64,000 nucleotides of DNA, taken from NCBI RefSeq assembly GCF_000264905.1, contig NW_006763149.1, positions 900,212 to 964,211 of the forward strand, read 5' to 3'. The notes under the pieces were generated by a model that ran no database searches, was not told where the DNA came from, and saw only the letters and a list, made by a program, of their open reading frames with translations. The DNA comes from Stereum hirsutum FP-91666 SS1 (Eukaryota; Basidiomycota; Agaricomycetes; Russulales; Stereaceae). Positions 10,639 to 20,795 of the stretch are shown one piece after another. Each line of letters starts with the position of its first letter. Position 1 is the first letter of the stretch. The translations under genes were made by a program, and so were the position numbers.

Positions 10639-11216
10639 TTTTGGACAGACGTTGGCCTTTACTTACAACTTTCGATTCCTTTGCTTTTCTCTTTCGTCCT
10701 TGTCTCCACACCTCTTGACCAAACACCTCTTGACCAAACCTTGCCTCCTTTATACACTAACAATTCGAACTATCATTGCTCTCCTTTACATAATAGAGTA
10801 TCTATCTTTGAACGAGCTTGGTGAGAGGCTCATATCAGCGTGACGAACGCCAAAACAAGTGTTGAATCTTGATTGCCACATGCACGAGTGGTGCCACTCG
10901 TCCCAGTTGGATGGCGCGGACGGGTCATCCCTTCGTATTAGATCGTCCATTGTTCCCAATGTGTCACCACATATATAAAGCAGTAGCGATGACAGTCGTT
11001 CGACCTTTCTTCCTTCACATAACATCCTGCCCACTGACATCCTCAGAAACGAGCTGGCTCGCGTCTTGCGATCGTGTCTTGTGTTTTGGCCTTCTTCTTC
11101 CTTAGGCTCTGTCGTTCCAACTTCCAGACCTCCCTCGTTGTGCGACACGTTCTTGCATCGCTCCTCGCTCCTCTCTCTCCGAGTCTCTCCTTCTGGACCC
11201 CCGCATTAGCTAGCTC
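10639..11216. other. Intergenic region, no gene seen
   Basis: About 580 bp between two plus-strand genes. It contains a directly repeated 15-bp unit ACACCTCTTGACCAA near 10696-10730 and pyrimidine-rich sequence before the next ATG. Nothing coding is supported. Confidence 0.4.
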
Positions 11217-12344
11217 ATGGTTATCAACAACAACAACACCCTCGACCACTATGCCACCACTCTCACATCGTCACCTCCCAGTGTATCTGCTGCGAATAGC
11301 ACCGGATCGTTTCGAACACTTCGGTCCATGGCAACTCAGCCTCACGGAAGCAGAACGTCGAACCTCGTGTCCCGATCTAAGCCAACTTCTCGCCTCTCTC
11401 CATTATCGTCCGAGGCCTGGTCGTTGGGACAAGCGATGGACCATCTAGACACCGTGTCAACCTCTAGTGCCTCCATGCGTCGAACGGAAATTGGTGCAGA
11501 AAGCGTGGCAGCACAGCCCCCCAATGAGCGGGTGAAGATCAGTCGACGGATCGAGCCGGATATCAAGGAAAACCCGAAACGACGCAAGCTAAGCTCTCTA
11601 GAGCGTGAGAACTCCTACATGGACGTTAATACCGATGCTGTTTTGGTTACCATGTCGACAAGCCGCCCATCCACTGGCAGGACCATGGAGAGTCCAACCT
11701 TCCCTTTGTGTCAGCCAATCACCGACTTCGATGTCATTGCAGACCATTATCTCTCCCAATTGACCCCCAGATACGCACCCGAGCTATTCGTCGGACTTGA
11801 CCTTCCTGGCAGCGTCCCGGTCAACTTCCGCTGGATAAATACTCAGACTGCGCCGGAGCCCTTCTCGCACAGCGTTATTATCTATGGAGAGTGCCACGAG
11901 CGTGGAAGGACCAGGAGCAAGCCTATCATGTACCGCGACTTACCTTCGGGCGAACAACAGCTCCTTCTTACCGTCCCGTATGAACTGTCGTACGACGCTC
12001 TCGAGACGCGAAAGGACATGAAGCACGGATTCTTCAGCGAGCAGGTACGCATGAGTCCTTGTCAATTCCACGCTGCCGTTACCTTTCTGCGAGACATCTG
12101 GAGCGTGGACAATGTGCAGGAGAAGGGGATAAGTGTTCTGTTGGCGTGTGGATCAGAGGAGTTGTCCATCGAGGTTATGGCTCTGGCGATGACTTATCTC
12201 GGTCTGAGAACAAGGTGGAATGTGTTCAACATCGCGGATAGTATCGCAATGGATCCGTCAGTGTATGAAGAGTGGAAACAGGATCTGGAGTATCCGGACA
12301 TCGGCTTCATCAACGAGTATGTGGCGAGCTGGTATGTGGACTAG
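11217..12344 (+). CDS. Uncharacterised protein, possible degenerate phosphatase-like domain
   Basis: A single 375-codon open frame. Residues 1 to about 165 are Ser/Thr/Arg-rich and probably disordered, with a basic ENPKRRKLSS segment. Residues about 170-375 look folded, with regular hydrophobic strands (FDVIADHYLSQL, APELFVGLDLP, EKGISVLLACGSEELSIEV, ALAMTYLGLR). The strand-loop-helix around VLLACGSEELS is placed like the P-loop of dual-specificity phosphatases, but the HCxxGxxR signature is absent, so any such relation would be to a non-catalytic form. This is only an impression. An earlier or later Met could be the true start. Function unknown. Confidence 0.6.
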   Translation: MVINNNNTLDHYATTLTSSPPSVSAANSTGSFRTLRSMATQPHGSRTSNLVSRSKPTSRLSPLSSEAWSLGQAMDHLDTVSTSSASMRRTEIGAESVAAQPPNERVKISRRIEPDIKENPKRRKLSSLERENSYMDVNTDAVLVTMSTSRPSTGRTMESPTFPLCQPITDFDVIADHYLSQLTPRYAPELFVGLDLPGSVPVNFRWINTQTAPEPFSHSVIIYGECHERGRTRSKPIMYRDLPSGEQQLLLTVPYELSYDALETRKDMKHGFFSEQVRMSPCQFHAAVTFLRDIWSVDNVQEKGISVLLACGSEELSIEVMALAMTYLGLRTRWNVFNIADSIAMDPSVYEEWKQDLEYPDIGFINEYVASWYVD

Positions 12345-13080
12345 GTGCAGACGGCGGATTTCAGGAGGTTGAACGCCTGGTGGAGGCCAGGTGGAGGCCT
12401 TGTAGTAGTCAGTGTGGATATTTGTGATCAGTAAATCAACCACTTCTTTGCGTTGTGTACATGTCAAGTACATGTCGGTGAGTCTATTGTTGCAATATAA
12501 ATGGAAAGAAAGGGTTGAAGTGCCAAGAATATCGGCGAGCCTTGAAGAACAAAGACCGCGGAGAGTGAATAAATTCACCGAAGCAAATGTAGTGAACAGG
12601 GCACATGGTGTAGGTGGTTTATCACGCTCGCTCAGCATGCGAGAATGTCCGGTTCAAATCCGAACGTGTCCAGTGCACATCATTGCTACCTTCAAAGTTT
12701 TCTTCTTAACGGGCTCAGTGTACAGATCTACTCGAGTAGTCCAGTGCAACTTCCACTGCTTTTGGCCCTCTTTTGGTCCCTTAACGACGGTCAGGGTGAG
12801 ATGATGAAGAAGGCCCAACGCGGACGCCCCACAGATCCAAATAATATTACAACTCGAGCACAGCGCTCCTGGATCCACAGACAACAACCACTTTGACGGT
12901 CCAGCAAAATCGGAAAGAGAGAAAGATAGCAAAACATATACTATACACACACAAAAAAAGCCCCCACTCCCCTGGCGGCCCATCACACCAAAATTATTTA
13001 TGTAACGACACCCTCAAAATAATAAGAATATACCACGTCAACGACACCAAGCTCGAGAGCATCCAATCTCGACGTCAATA
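12345..13080. other. Intergenic region with tRNA-like sequence
   Basis: Between the uncharacterised gene and the 3' end of SPT7. Apart from the tRNA-like sequence at 12599-12672 no gene is supported. Confidence 0.4.
12599..12672 (+). tRNA. tRNA-like sequence (Val/Ala type), possibly a tRNA pseudogene
   Basis: A 74-nt cloverleaf can be drawn. The acceptor stem GGGCACA pairs with CGTGTCC at six of seven positions (one G-U, end pair mismatched). A-box-like TGGTGTAGGTGG and B-box GGTTCAAATCC are present. The anticodon stem CTCGC/GCGAG is perfect. The D arm resembles the usual eukaryotic tRNA-Val pattern. The loop reads TCAGCAT, which would put AGC (Ala) in the anticodon but gives C instead of the near-universal T at position 33. 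The T stem has one mismatch and the variable loop is short. A T run follows near 12697. These defects make a decayed tRNA or a tRNA-derived SINE head as likely as a working gene. Confidence 0.45.
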
Positions 13081-16000
13081 TCATGCGTTGGCAAACACAG
13101 GGTACGAAGCATGCGGCAACCCTCCCTGTCCTTGCCCCTGCCCATTCTGCCCCTGCTGCCCCTGCTGTTGCTGTTGTGACGGCTGCTGCGGCTGTTGAGT
13201 CTGAGCCGCCGCCTGTGCCGCTGCCGCCTCCGCCGCCTGCCTCTGATGCGGCCCCGTCCCCGGCGGTCTCCCTCTCTTCTTCCCCGTGCTCCCCGCTCCT
13301 GCCGCGCCAGCACCACCCGCCCCTCCGCCCCCCTTCTTCTTACTCTTGTTCGGTGATGCTCCCTGTGGCGGAGGTGGCGGTGGAGGCATCGACCTCGGAA
13401 CCATGACTGGTGTATTGCTCGCAGAAAGACCAGGTCCCGAGACCGTGAACGAGTACGGAGAGGGCGGTGGGATTTCAGAGGCCGTACTCGCCGGACTGGC
13501 GGTCGAGTTCGCCCTCGCTCCTGCTCCCGTTGCGAACACAGAGAGTGGTATTCCGGGTGCTCCGCTGGGTCCAGAAGCACCCGTCATGAGAGGCATCGTG
13601 ACGCCGCTCATGATGACGCCGCCTTTACCGGGTGGCGGTGGGGGCGGGTGTATGGGTAGTGAAGATGATGGTGGTTGTGGTGTACCACCGTTGTTTGGTG
13701 GACCGCCGGAGCCTGAAGGTGGTGGAGGTGGATTCTGATTTGAGTTCGAGTTCGAGTCCTTGGACGCTCCTCCGCCTTTGGCTTTCTTCTTACTCGCTCC
13801 ACCACCGGCTGCACCGGCGTTGCTCTTGATGATCTGACCCAATGGCCCGATCTTGCTCTGTGCGGGAAGAGGCGCATCGTCGGGAAGGGTGACTGGTGGA
13901 GTTGGTTCCGTAGGTTGTGGTTCCACAGGAGTAGCACCCGGAGGTGGAGGAGGTCCGGGTAATGGTGGGTGTGAAAGATGTGGGTATGAATGTGCGAACG
14001 GAGGATGCTGTTGTGATGATGATGGCGGTGGTGGAGGTGGAGGTGGCGGCATAGATAGCACTGAGGTTCCGAAAGGCGGGGGCGGAAGGGGAGTTTGTGA
14101 TAGTTTGGGCGCAGCGGTGGTAGTTGCAGATATAGCGGCGATGCGTGAGCGGTAATAGGGCTGAAGGAGCCCGATCTGGTCGTCGATCTTCGAGGAGTCG
14201 AGGGGAACGAAGGGTGGTGGTAATGGGTATGGAAGAGGTGGTTCGGTGGGCTTGACACTGCACGATAAATTAGGTCAGATCATGTAGACAGATGGAAGAG
14301 GGAAGAGAATAAGGCAATGTACGCACGGAACGAAAGCGGGTTTGACACCCTTCTTGCCCCGAAGCAACTTCTTCGGAACAGATAGACTCGAAAGCCCAAA
14401 CTCCGAAGCGATTCCAAGCTCCTTGAGACCCAAAAAGTCCTCGCCGAGATCGTCTGTGAAGCCACCCCTGTGTATCACAGTGACCGTCAGTCAACACGAA
14501 AACATAGAGAATATCAAGACGAGAAACACAAACATAACAAACGCGCTATCCTCCTCATCTCCCTCTTCACCCCCATCAGCCCCGACCTTTCCACCGAACA
14601 ACATCTCATCATCCACAACGCCCATACCAACACCCGCACCCAGTCCATTCTCGACCGCCGCCGCAGCCTCTTGGGCGTATGCGTTGGCAAGTTTCTTCTC
14701 GAGCTCGAGAAGCCTGTTTCCGTGTCGGAGGACGTCGTCCGTGATATATCGCTCCAGATCCTGAATGCGCGTCGTCCCGTGCGAGAACAACGTATGTAGG
14801 ATGATTTCCTGCACCATGCCACATCAGTCCCATTCTGAAAGAGAAGAGAAAGAGAAAGAGCGACATACCTCCGACGTCATACTCCCCGAATACCGATCCA
14901 AATAAAACCTCATCGTCCTTCCCACGCCCATCAAAAACTCACTCGCGATCCCACTAAGCACGTCCAACGCGACCTTACTACTCCCCTGAAACCCCTCATG
15001 CTCCAACACCTTCCTGTTCATCCAATGCATGCATCCGTCCGCGTCTTCGTTTCCTATCTCCAGTCCTCTTCGACGCTCTTTCCGCCGTACGAGAACTTTG
15101 CGGGGTTTACCGTCTTCGCCGATTATTTCGCGGGTTTCAGGAGGGAAAGAGGTGGAGGTGGTGCTGGTGCTGGCAGGAAATGAGGCGGAGACGGGACGCG
15201 TAGGCACCGCCCAAGGCCGTTCGTCAATCTCATCCACATCTTCGACGACCGGCCCACCAGCAAGAATCGCCGCCGCCTCAGCTTCAAGCGCCGAAGAAAG
15301 TGAAGGCTGAGACGGCGCGGATGGATCGTCTGGGTTATTGGAGGATGCGGAGGCGGCGGCGGCGAGGACGCTGAACCGTGCGTGGGTGGATCGGACGCGG
15401 TGCAATGTCTTGATATTCGCGTTCATGTGGCCTAGGAGGCCACGGGCGGGGGGTTGGGAGGGTAGAGTGGGTTTAGGTTTCCGCCGGCGTTTGCGGGGAT
15501 GTTCGGGGGCCGTGGAGGAGGTGATTTGTGCGTAGGTGGGTGGTTGTGACGACGAGTGTGGGAATGGGGAGGAGGAGGACGTGGAAGGGAGGGGAGGAAG
15601 GGAGTTTGCGAGTAAGAGGTCTGAGCGTTGGGCGGACCACCAGAGATCGAGGCGGTCTGTGGGCGGTGGAGGTGGGAGTAGTGACGGTGGGGGCGAAGGT
15701 GCAGGTGCAGGTGCAGGTGCAGGTGCTGGAGTCGACGAAGCCAATCGGATGCGTTTACTAGGTCGTGACGACGGCGTCGGCGTCCCAGTCGACTTCCTCT
15801 TCTCACCTACTTGAGCATCCACCGGCCCTTGCCCATTCACGAGCACATCACCTCCCATGATACTGACCGCGTCCGGCGGCACCAACTCCCTCAACCGCTC
15901 TTCCACTGCCACTGCCCCACTCCCGCTCCCACTAGCGCCCCCATCCGTATCCATCCTCACATCATCCCCCATCTCCATCTCCACATCCAACGCCCCCTCC

Positions 16001-18487
16001 AACTCCCAAACCATCCTCATCCCCTCCCCCGTCCTCACCACCGCCGCCTGCTCCCCAAACTCTCCCTTCCCCCCTGCTCCTCCTCCCGACCTCCCCACCA
16101 CGATCTTCGGCTTCTTCTTCCCATTGATCCCATTGATCGTGATCGACGGAGTGGACGAGATGGATCGATATATCGGTCGGGCGACGCCGTTGGTGAGACG
16201 CGAATTCGAATTGGAGGAGGAGGCGACGGCGAGGTCCGGGGGGATGAAGGGGTCTGCGCGATCTTTCCGGTCGGTGATGTGTTTGAGGAGGTGGGCGGAT
16301 TTGTGTTTGAGGCGGGTGGCGCAGAGGCGGAGGGGGTGGTTCTGGGTGGATGGATGGGAGGGTGTGCGTTAGTAGAGGACATGAGGACGAAAGAAAAAGA
16401 ACATTAAAAAAGGACGAACCTCTGTGGCATTATAAGTATAACAATTCGACCAAATCAGATCCAAATCGTCCTGGAACTCCTTCTTAGACTTGTACTGCTT
16501 CTGTTTCACCTTCCGGAGCATCGTCTGGAGGTCCATCGGGTGGGGTATAACTGAACGACAACAACGAAAAGAAGAGTGTGGGTGAGTAACGTGGTGGAGT
16601 GTGGATATGAATATGAATATGAAGATATGAGTATGATAGAAGAGAGAGAAGGAGCGTTTTGGGTGGGGCACTGGCTGAGCTGGCTTGGACGACGACGACA
16701 GCAGGAGCCACGGTTGTGGCGTCCTACTATGCCATTCGATCCCGCGAGAGACCACATCGAGAAGGCAGGACAGGCTAGATTTCTGCGACTCTCAGGAGGT
16801 TCAACGCCAAAACGAACGCTATCACAGCGTCTGAAATTTCCGCACTTCGGCGGTTATCAACACCGTTCAACCGCCATGTATCGAACCACGACACGACGGT
16901 ATTCGATATTGGGACATCAACCGTGTCCAGGATCTTTTCTGACCAAATACCAAACGCTAAATACTAAACATTGAAGGTAAAGGCGACCATCAGTGGTGCC
17001 ACAATCATGATCACAGTTTCAATCATGTACTCGGAGCCACCACCATATCCTATCGCCGTCATCACTCTCTGATAACAGACAGCGGACGAGGCAGTCCAAA
17101 ACACCATGTGTGTTATGAAGTATGAAACAGCAGCAGCAGAAAGTTGACCACAGAACAACGTCCAGTCCACGAACGAGATGTCCCGGCCGAACGCATGTCA
17201 CCTATACAGCCGTGCGCCACCCGGGCAGTAAGGGCGGCAAGGACCAAACTAGGACGAAACAAGAACAGTGTTATAGGCTTCTAAAACCCAGTCACGACCA
17301 TTGAATATGTCAACTCATGTATAACCTCAAACGAGGTTGGTCTGGTGACTGAGCACGGTGAGAACCCCACCCAACGCCGAACAGACAACCCAATCCACGA
17401 CTGCATCATCACATAGCATCGCACGAACACAGACAAGAAATCATCCAATCGAATACCCTCATATCGACTTTGGTGTCAATAACGAATCGACACCAATGGC
17501 GCTGGGCCCCCTCCCGCACAGAGATTGGGCATGCGGACCGAGACGTCCAACGCGCAATCAGAATCGGACCAAAACACCATCCGACCAAGACCTCAACCCC
17601 AGCCAACGAGGAAAGAATCCCTCAGGACCGCGCAAGAGGGTAAGAGGACAAGTGATAAGAGGGGCAGAGACGCATTGGCCGGCCGAGGTCGAGACACCAT
17701 ACGGGGGTGTCACACATGCGATCCAGAGAAGGAGGGCGGGGATGCTGGGGAAATGCGTGCGAGGGTGATAGGATCCGTGGCCGTGGTGGAAGGGTTGGTT
17801 GGTCGTACAGATAGGGAACAATGGTAGCCAGGATGCGAACAAGAGCAAGAGTCGACGAGGGCGAATGATACGCGGTGTCGACGTGACACTTATAACGCGT
17901 TTGGGTGGCGAGAACGACCATGGCGAAACATAGAAGGAGATGGTAGGCGACGCGACGCGAGCAGAACCCAACACTCCTTCGCCACACCATAGCACCAGGA
18001 CACCACACGAACAAGACACAATCCGAAAGTAGAAAGCAAGACACTCACTATCATAATAATCAGGGTAATCCGTCTTCGAGACCGGCTTGAGGAAAGCCTC
18101 CGCATCATGGTTATCCTACCATTCGCAACAACAAGCAAAGAGGTGTCAGTGCTAGTGGACGAACGAGGGGTAACGCCACAGGTGGGTGGCGAGACTAGGA
18201 TGGATAAGTGAACAGACCATGGTGACCGTCCTCAAATCGTGCAACATATCCTCGAGCGCATCATAGAACGGGTCAGCCAACTTCGGGTCCGACGTCTTAT
18301 TCTACAACCGAACGAAAATTATCCAATGAGCAACGACGAACAAACGGTGTGAAGCGAAGTGCGAAGTGATAGCAAGCAAGACACTCACGCGCGCATCCTT
18401 CACGGTCTGTAACAACAACTTCAAGTCGCCCTCAGGCAAGGCCGACTTGATCTGGCTGCCGGCCAACGACCGGAGCAGGTTCTGCAT
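13081..18487 (-). CDS. SPT7: SPT7, SAGA complex subunit (bromodomain plus histone fold)
   Basis: Spt7 scaffolds the SAGA histone acetyltransferase complex in the nucleus. The exons give MQNLLRSLAGSQIKSALP (18389-18487), DPFYDALEDMLHDLRTVTM (18218-18301) and AEAFLKPVSKTDYPDYYD (18049-18115). After a 1.5 kb intron come the bromodomain core HPMDLQTMLRKVKQKQYKSK and DDLDLIWSNCYTYN (16420-16550). A long exon (14869-16341) ends in the histone fold (QGSSKVALDVLSGIASEFL, GVGRTMRFYLDRY), continued by EIILHTLFSHGTTRIQDLER. Then LGEDFLGLKELGIASEFGLS leads to a Pro/Gly-rich tail with an AT-hook-like KKRGRPPGTGP. Stop at 13081-13083. The start could also be an upstream two-codon exon ATGAAC (18546-18551) ending in a GTACGT donor. 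CDH1 is divergently transcribed 2.2 kb away. Identification is firm. Confidence 0.9.
16551..18048 (-). other. 1.5 kb intron inside the SPT7 bromodomain coding region
   Basis: The exon ending in YPDYYD (donor GTGAGT at 18044-18048) continues in phase with the exon starting IIPHPMDL (acceptor at 16551-16552), so the intervening 1498 nt is intronic. Nearly all other introns here are 50-75 nt. I find no coding segment in it that fits SPT7 or another family; it holds one ACGCGT (17895-17900). It could contain a degraded insertion or an unrecognised RNA. Confidence 0.75.
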
Positions 18488-18551
18488 GTCCCCAAGGATA
18501 GATTAGCGAAAGAACTGGCGATGGATGGCACGCGTGTGGACGTACGTTCAT

Positions 18552-19240
18552 CGTTGAAGACGAGCGAGGGCTACAGGATAGCGTTCGGGCGCGAGTGTGG
18601 CTGAGGCTGAACCTGATCGCGAGACAATGTCATTCACTGCCGGCGCGGTCCGGCGCGTGCGGGGGTTGCCGAGGGGCCACAGCGCGTTTCTGCAATTGTT
18701 TTTTTTGTGTTGTCTTGTTGTCCTAGCTCGTCGATATCGCCTGTGCGCCTTTGTTCTCTGAATGGCTAACTGGTTCGCGTGTCTATCGGCGCGACGTCTC
18801 CTTGTTGCTACATGCTGGAGTTATCGAAAATTATCTCTGCTCGTGCTCGACCGCGAATACTAGACACCTTTCTCTCCCTCAACACTCCCTGATCTTGCTG
18901 CAGATGACTCTGGTGGAATCCTGTATCACTCTGCTCTTAGGAAACTGATCATGTTCAGCCTAGGTGCCCAACTAGTCCCACGGCTCTCAGCATTCATCTC
19001 TGCAGTCCTCTAAATTCTCAACCCCCGAGAAAGACTGAGCACCTGTTCTGCGTCTCGCTTGGACTTGATCGCAAACCAACAACTTGTATACAGACCATTT
19101 ATAAGGTGCTAACTCTGGCATATAATTATCATGATCCACACGGCGTTTTACTCTACGCTCCCTTATGCATTACTACACCCTGTTCCACCGTTCTCGAAGA
19201 ACCAGCCACCCCGTCTCGCCAGCGAGAACTCCGACCTCCC
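18552..19240. other. Intergenic region upstream of SPT7
   Basis: About 690 bp that should include the SPT7 promoter. No coding sequence is supported. Confidence 0.35.
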
Positions 19241-19990
19241 CTACCAACCCTCCTCACGTCTCCCCTGTCTTCGTTCCTCGCCCTTGACCCCAAAATCGTT
19301 CGATAAACTCCGGCTCAAACTCAATCTCGCTGTGACTTTGTAGAACAAGGCTGTCGGTTTGCCCTTGAATTTAAACGAAGAAAGAGAGGTAGCAGAGGAC
19401 GTGCGTGACGATGCAGGAGACGACTCGGGCGTGTTTGCGCAAGATGAGGTCGAAGCGGAAGAGGAAGAGGATGTGCGGTTGGCCATGGTGGATCGCGGTC
19501 TCCTAACGGTGAACGACGTCGACTTTTCCTCGCTTGCGCCACTGGCAGACCACGCTCGCATCGCACGCGACCCCATCTTCGATATGGACCTCACCATCCG
19601 CATCCCATCCTTCACTTTTCCACCACCTCCTCCGCCTCTACCTTCCTCATCCAAATACCCATCCCAGTCCTCGTGCAAGTCCCAATCATCCAACCCAACA
19701 TAAACCCCATCACAATCCCAATAGCCCCTCCACCGCCGCCCCACACCCCTCACGAACCGTTTCGGATGACACAGCTTCACAGTTCTCGTCAGAGTTTTTA
19801 TAGGTCTGTGTGTAGGACGGGAGAGGGAGAGGGAGGAGGAGCGTTGGGCGCGGCGGGATGGGGGTTTGGGATGAAGGGGTTGACAGGGATGGCGGGCGGG
19901 CATTGGGTGGTTGGGGAGGGATGAACGGTGGGTGGCGTTGGAGAGTGTATGTTCATTGAGAGAATACAGCGTCGACATCATGGGCGACAT
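19241..19990 (-). CDS. Hypothetical protein, basic N-terminus and Ser-rich C-terminus
   Basis: An uninterrupted 249-codon frame between the divergent SPT7 and CDH1 genes. It has a basic Pro/Ser/Arg-rich start, a Trp/Asp-rich middle (DCDGVYVGLDDWDLHEDWDG), a Gly run and a Ser/Thr-rich C-terminal third (RTSSSSSASTSSCANTPESS). I recognise no family. Composition is biased but the WD-rich middle and the length argue against chance. An intron near 19795 may change the N-terminus. It could also be non-coding sequence of the shared promoter region. Confidence 0.4.
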   Translation of the reverse strand: MSPMMSTLYSLNEHTLSNATHRSSLPNHPMPARHPCQPLHPKPPSRRAQRSSSLSLSRPTHRPIKTLTRTVKLCHPKRFVRGVGRRWRGYWDCDGVYVGLDDWDLHEDWDGYLDEEGRGGGGGGKVKDGMRMVRSISKMGSRAMRAWSASGASEEKSTSFTVRRPRSTMANRTSSSSSASTSSCANTPESSPASSRTSSATSLSSFKFKGKPTALFYKVTARLSLSRSLSNDFGVKGEERRQGRREEGW

Positions 19991-20795
19991 TTCTTTGTTT
20001 GGCGTGAATGAGAGAATGCGTGGACGAGCTGGTCGTTATTCAAGTTCGAGTGGAACTAGTACGAGGAAGAGGATGCTGAACGAGGATGAGGGCCGGCCTG
20101 ATCTTGGGGATGTCCTGGATTGGAGCCATTTAAATAAGTGTGTCAATTGACGAGAGTTGCGTGCGTGCGTGCGTTGATTCAGAACGATCGTGCACTCGGG
20201 CTGATAGTCTGAGATGTGAGAGTTTGAGATGTGATTTGTCTGTCTGAATCTTTTGTGTGGCGCCGAGACATACTTACACATGATAGAGTAGTCGAGGATG
20301 TAAATCTGAAGACTGATTGGCCACACACGAATAGACGTGGTTTAAAACATACATTCAAGCAAACACGACCACCTCCTCACCCCGCAAAATTAAATATATC
20401 AAACCAAACAACCCCCTCCCGTGTGGCCCATAGCCAAGCCCCTCTCCTCCCACACATCCCAAAATAGCAACACATTCCCAATTCAGTTTTGCTTCCGGAC
20501 CCGTCTTCCGGTGTCTGAATGTGGCTGTGCCCAGCGCACGGACGTCAAACTCGGACTCTCGGACATTCCCGAACAATCGAGGGCGTGAGACAATTGCCTC
20601 TGTGTCTGGTTTCGTTCGTTCGACTCTCGTCAGCTTGTTTCTCCGCCGCCACCACATCGTCCCCGTCTCGTTATCTCGATACTTCACCAGGTTTACGGAT
20701 ATATATCCACGTATACGCGACAAAGGCCAACCATCCACGGAATCTGAACCACGATAATCAACTCGTCATTCAAGGAGCAAAGCAATCCCCGCGCA
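19991..20795. other. Upstream region / probable 5' UTR of CDH1
   Basis: About 800 bp before the CDH1 ATG. It contains a short GTGC run (20159-20173) and an AT-rich GGATATATATCC at 20697-20708, about 90 bp from the start. No coding sequence is supported. Confidence 0.4.

Noticed and set aside
13083..13738. Plus-strand Pro/Gly-rich frames of 107-150 codons
   Set aside because: They are antisense shadows of the Pro-rich C-terminus of SPT7, which has clear family homology on the minus strand.
15811..16407. Plus-strand frame of 198 codons rich in His/Pro/Arg
   Set aside because: Antisense to the SPT7 long exon; composition follows from the repetitive coding strand.
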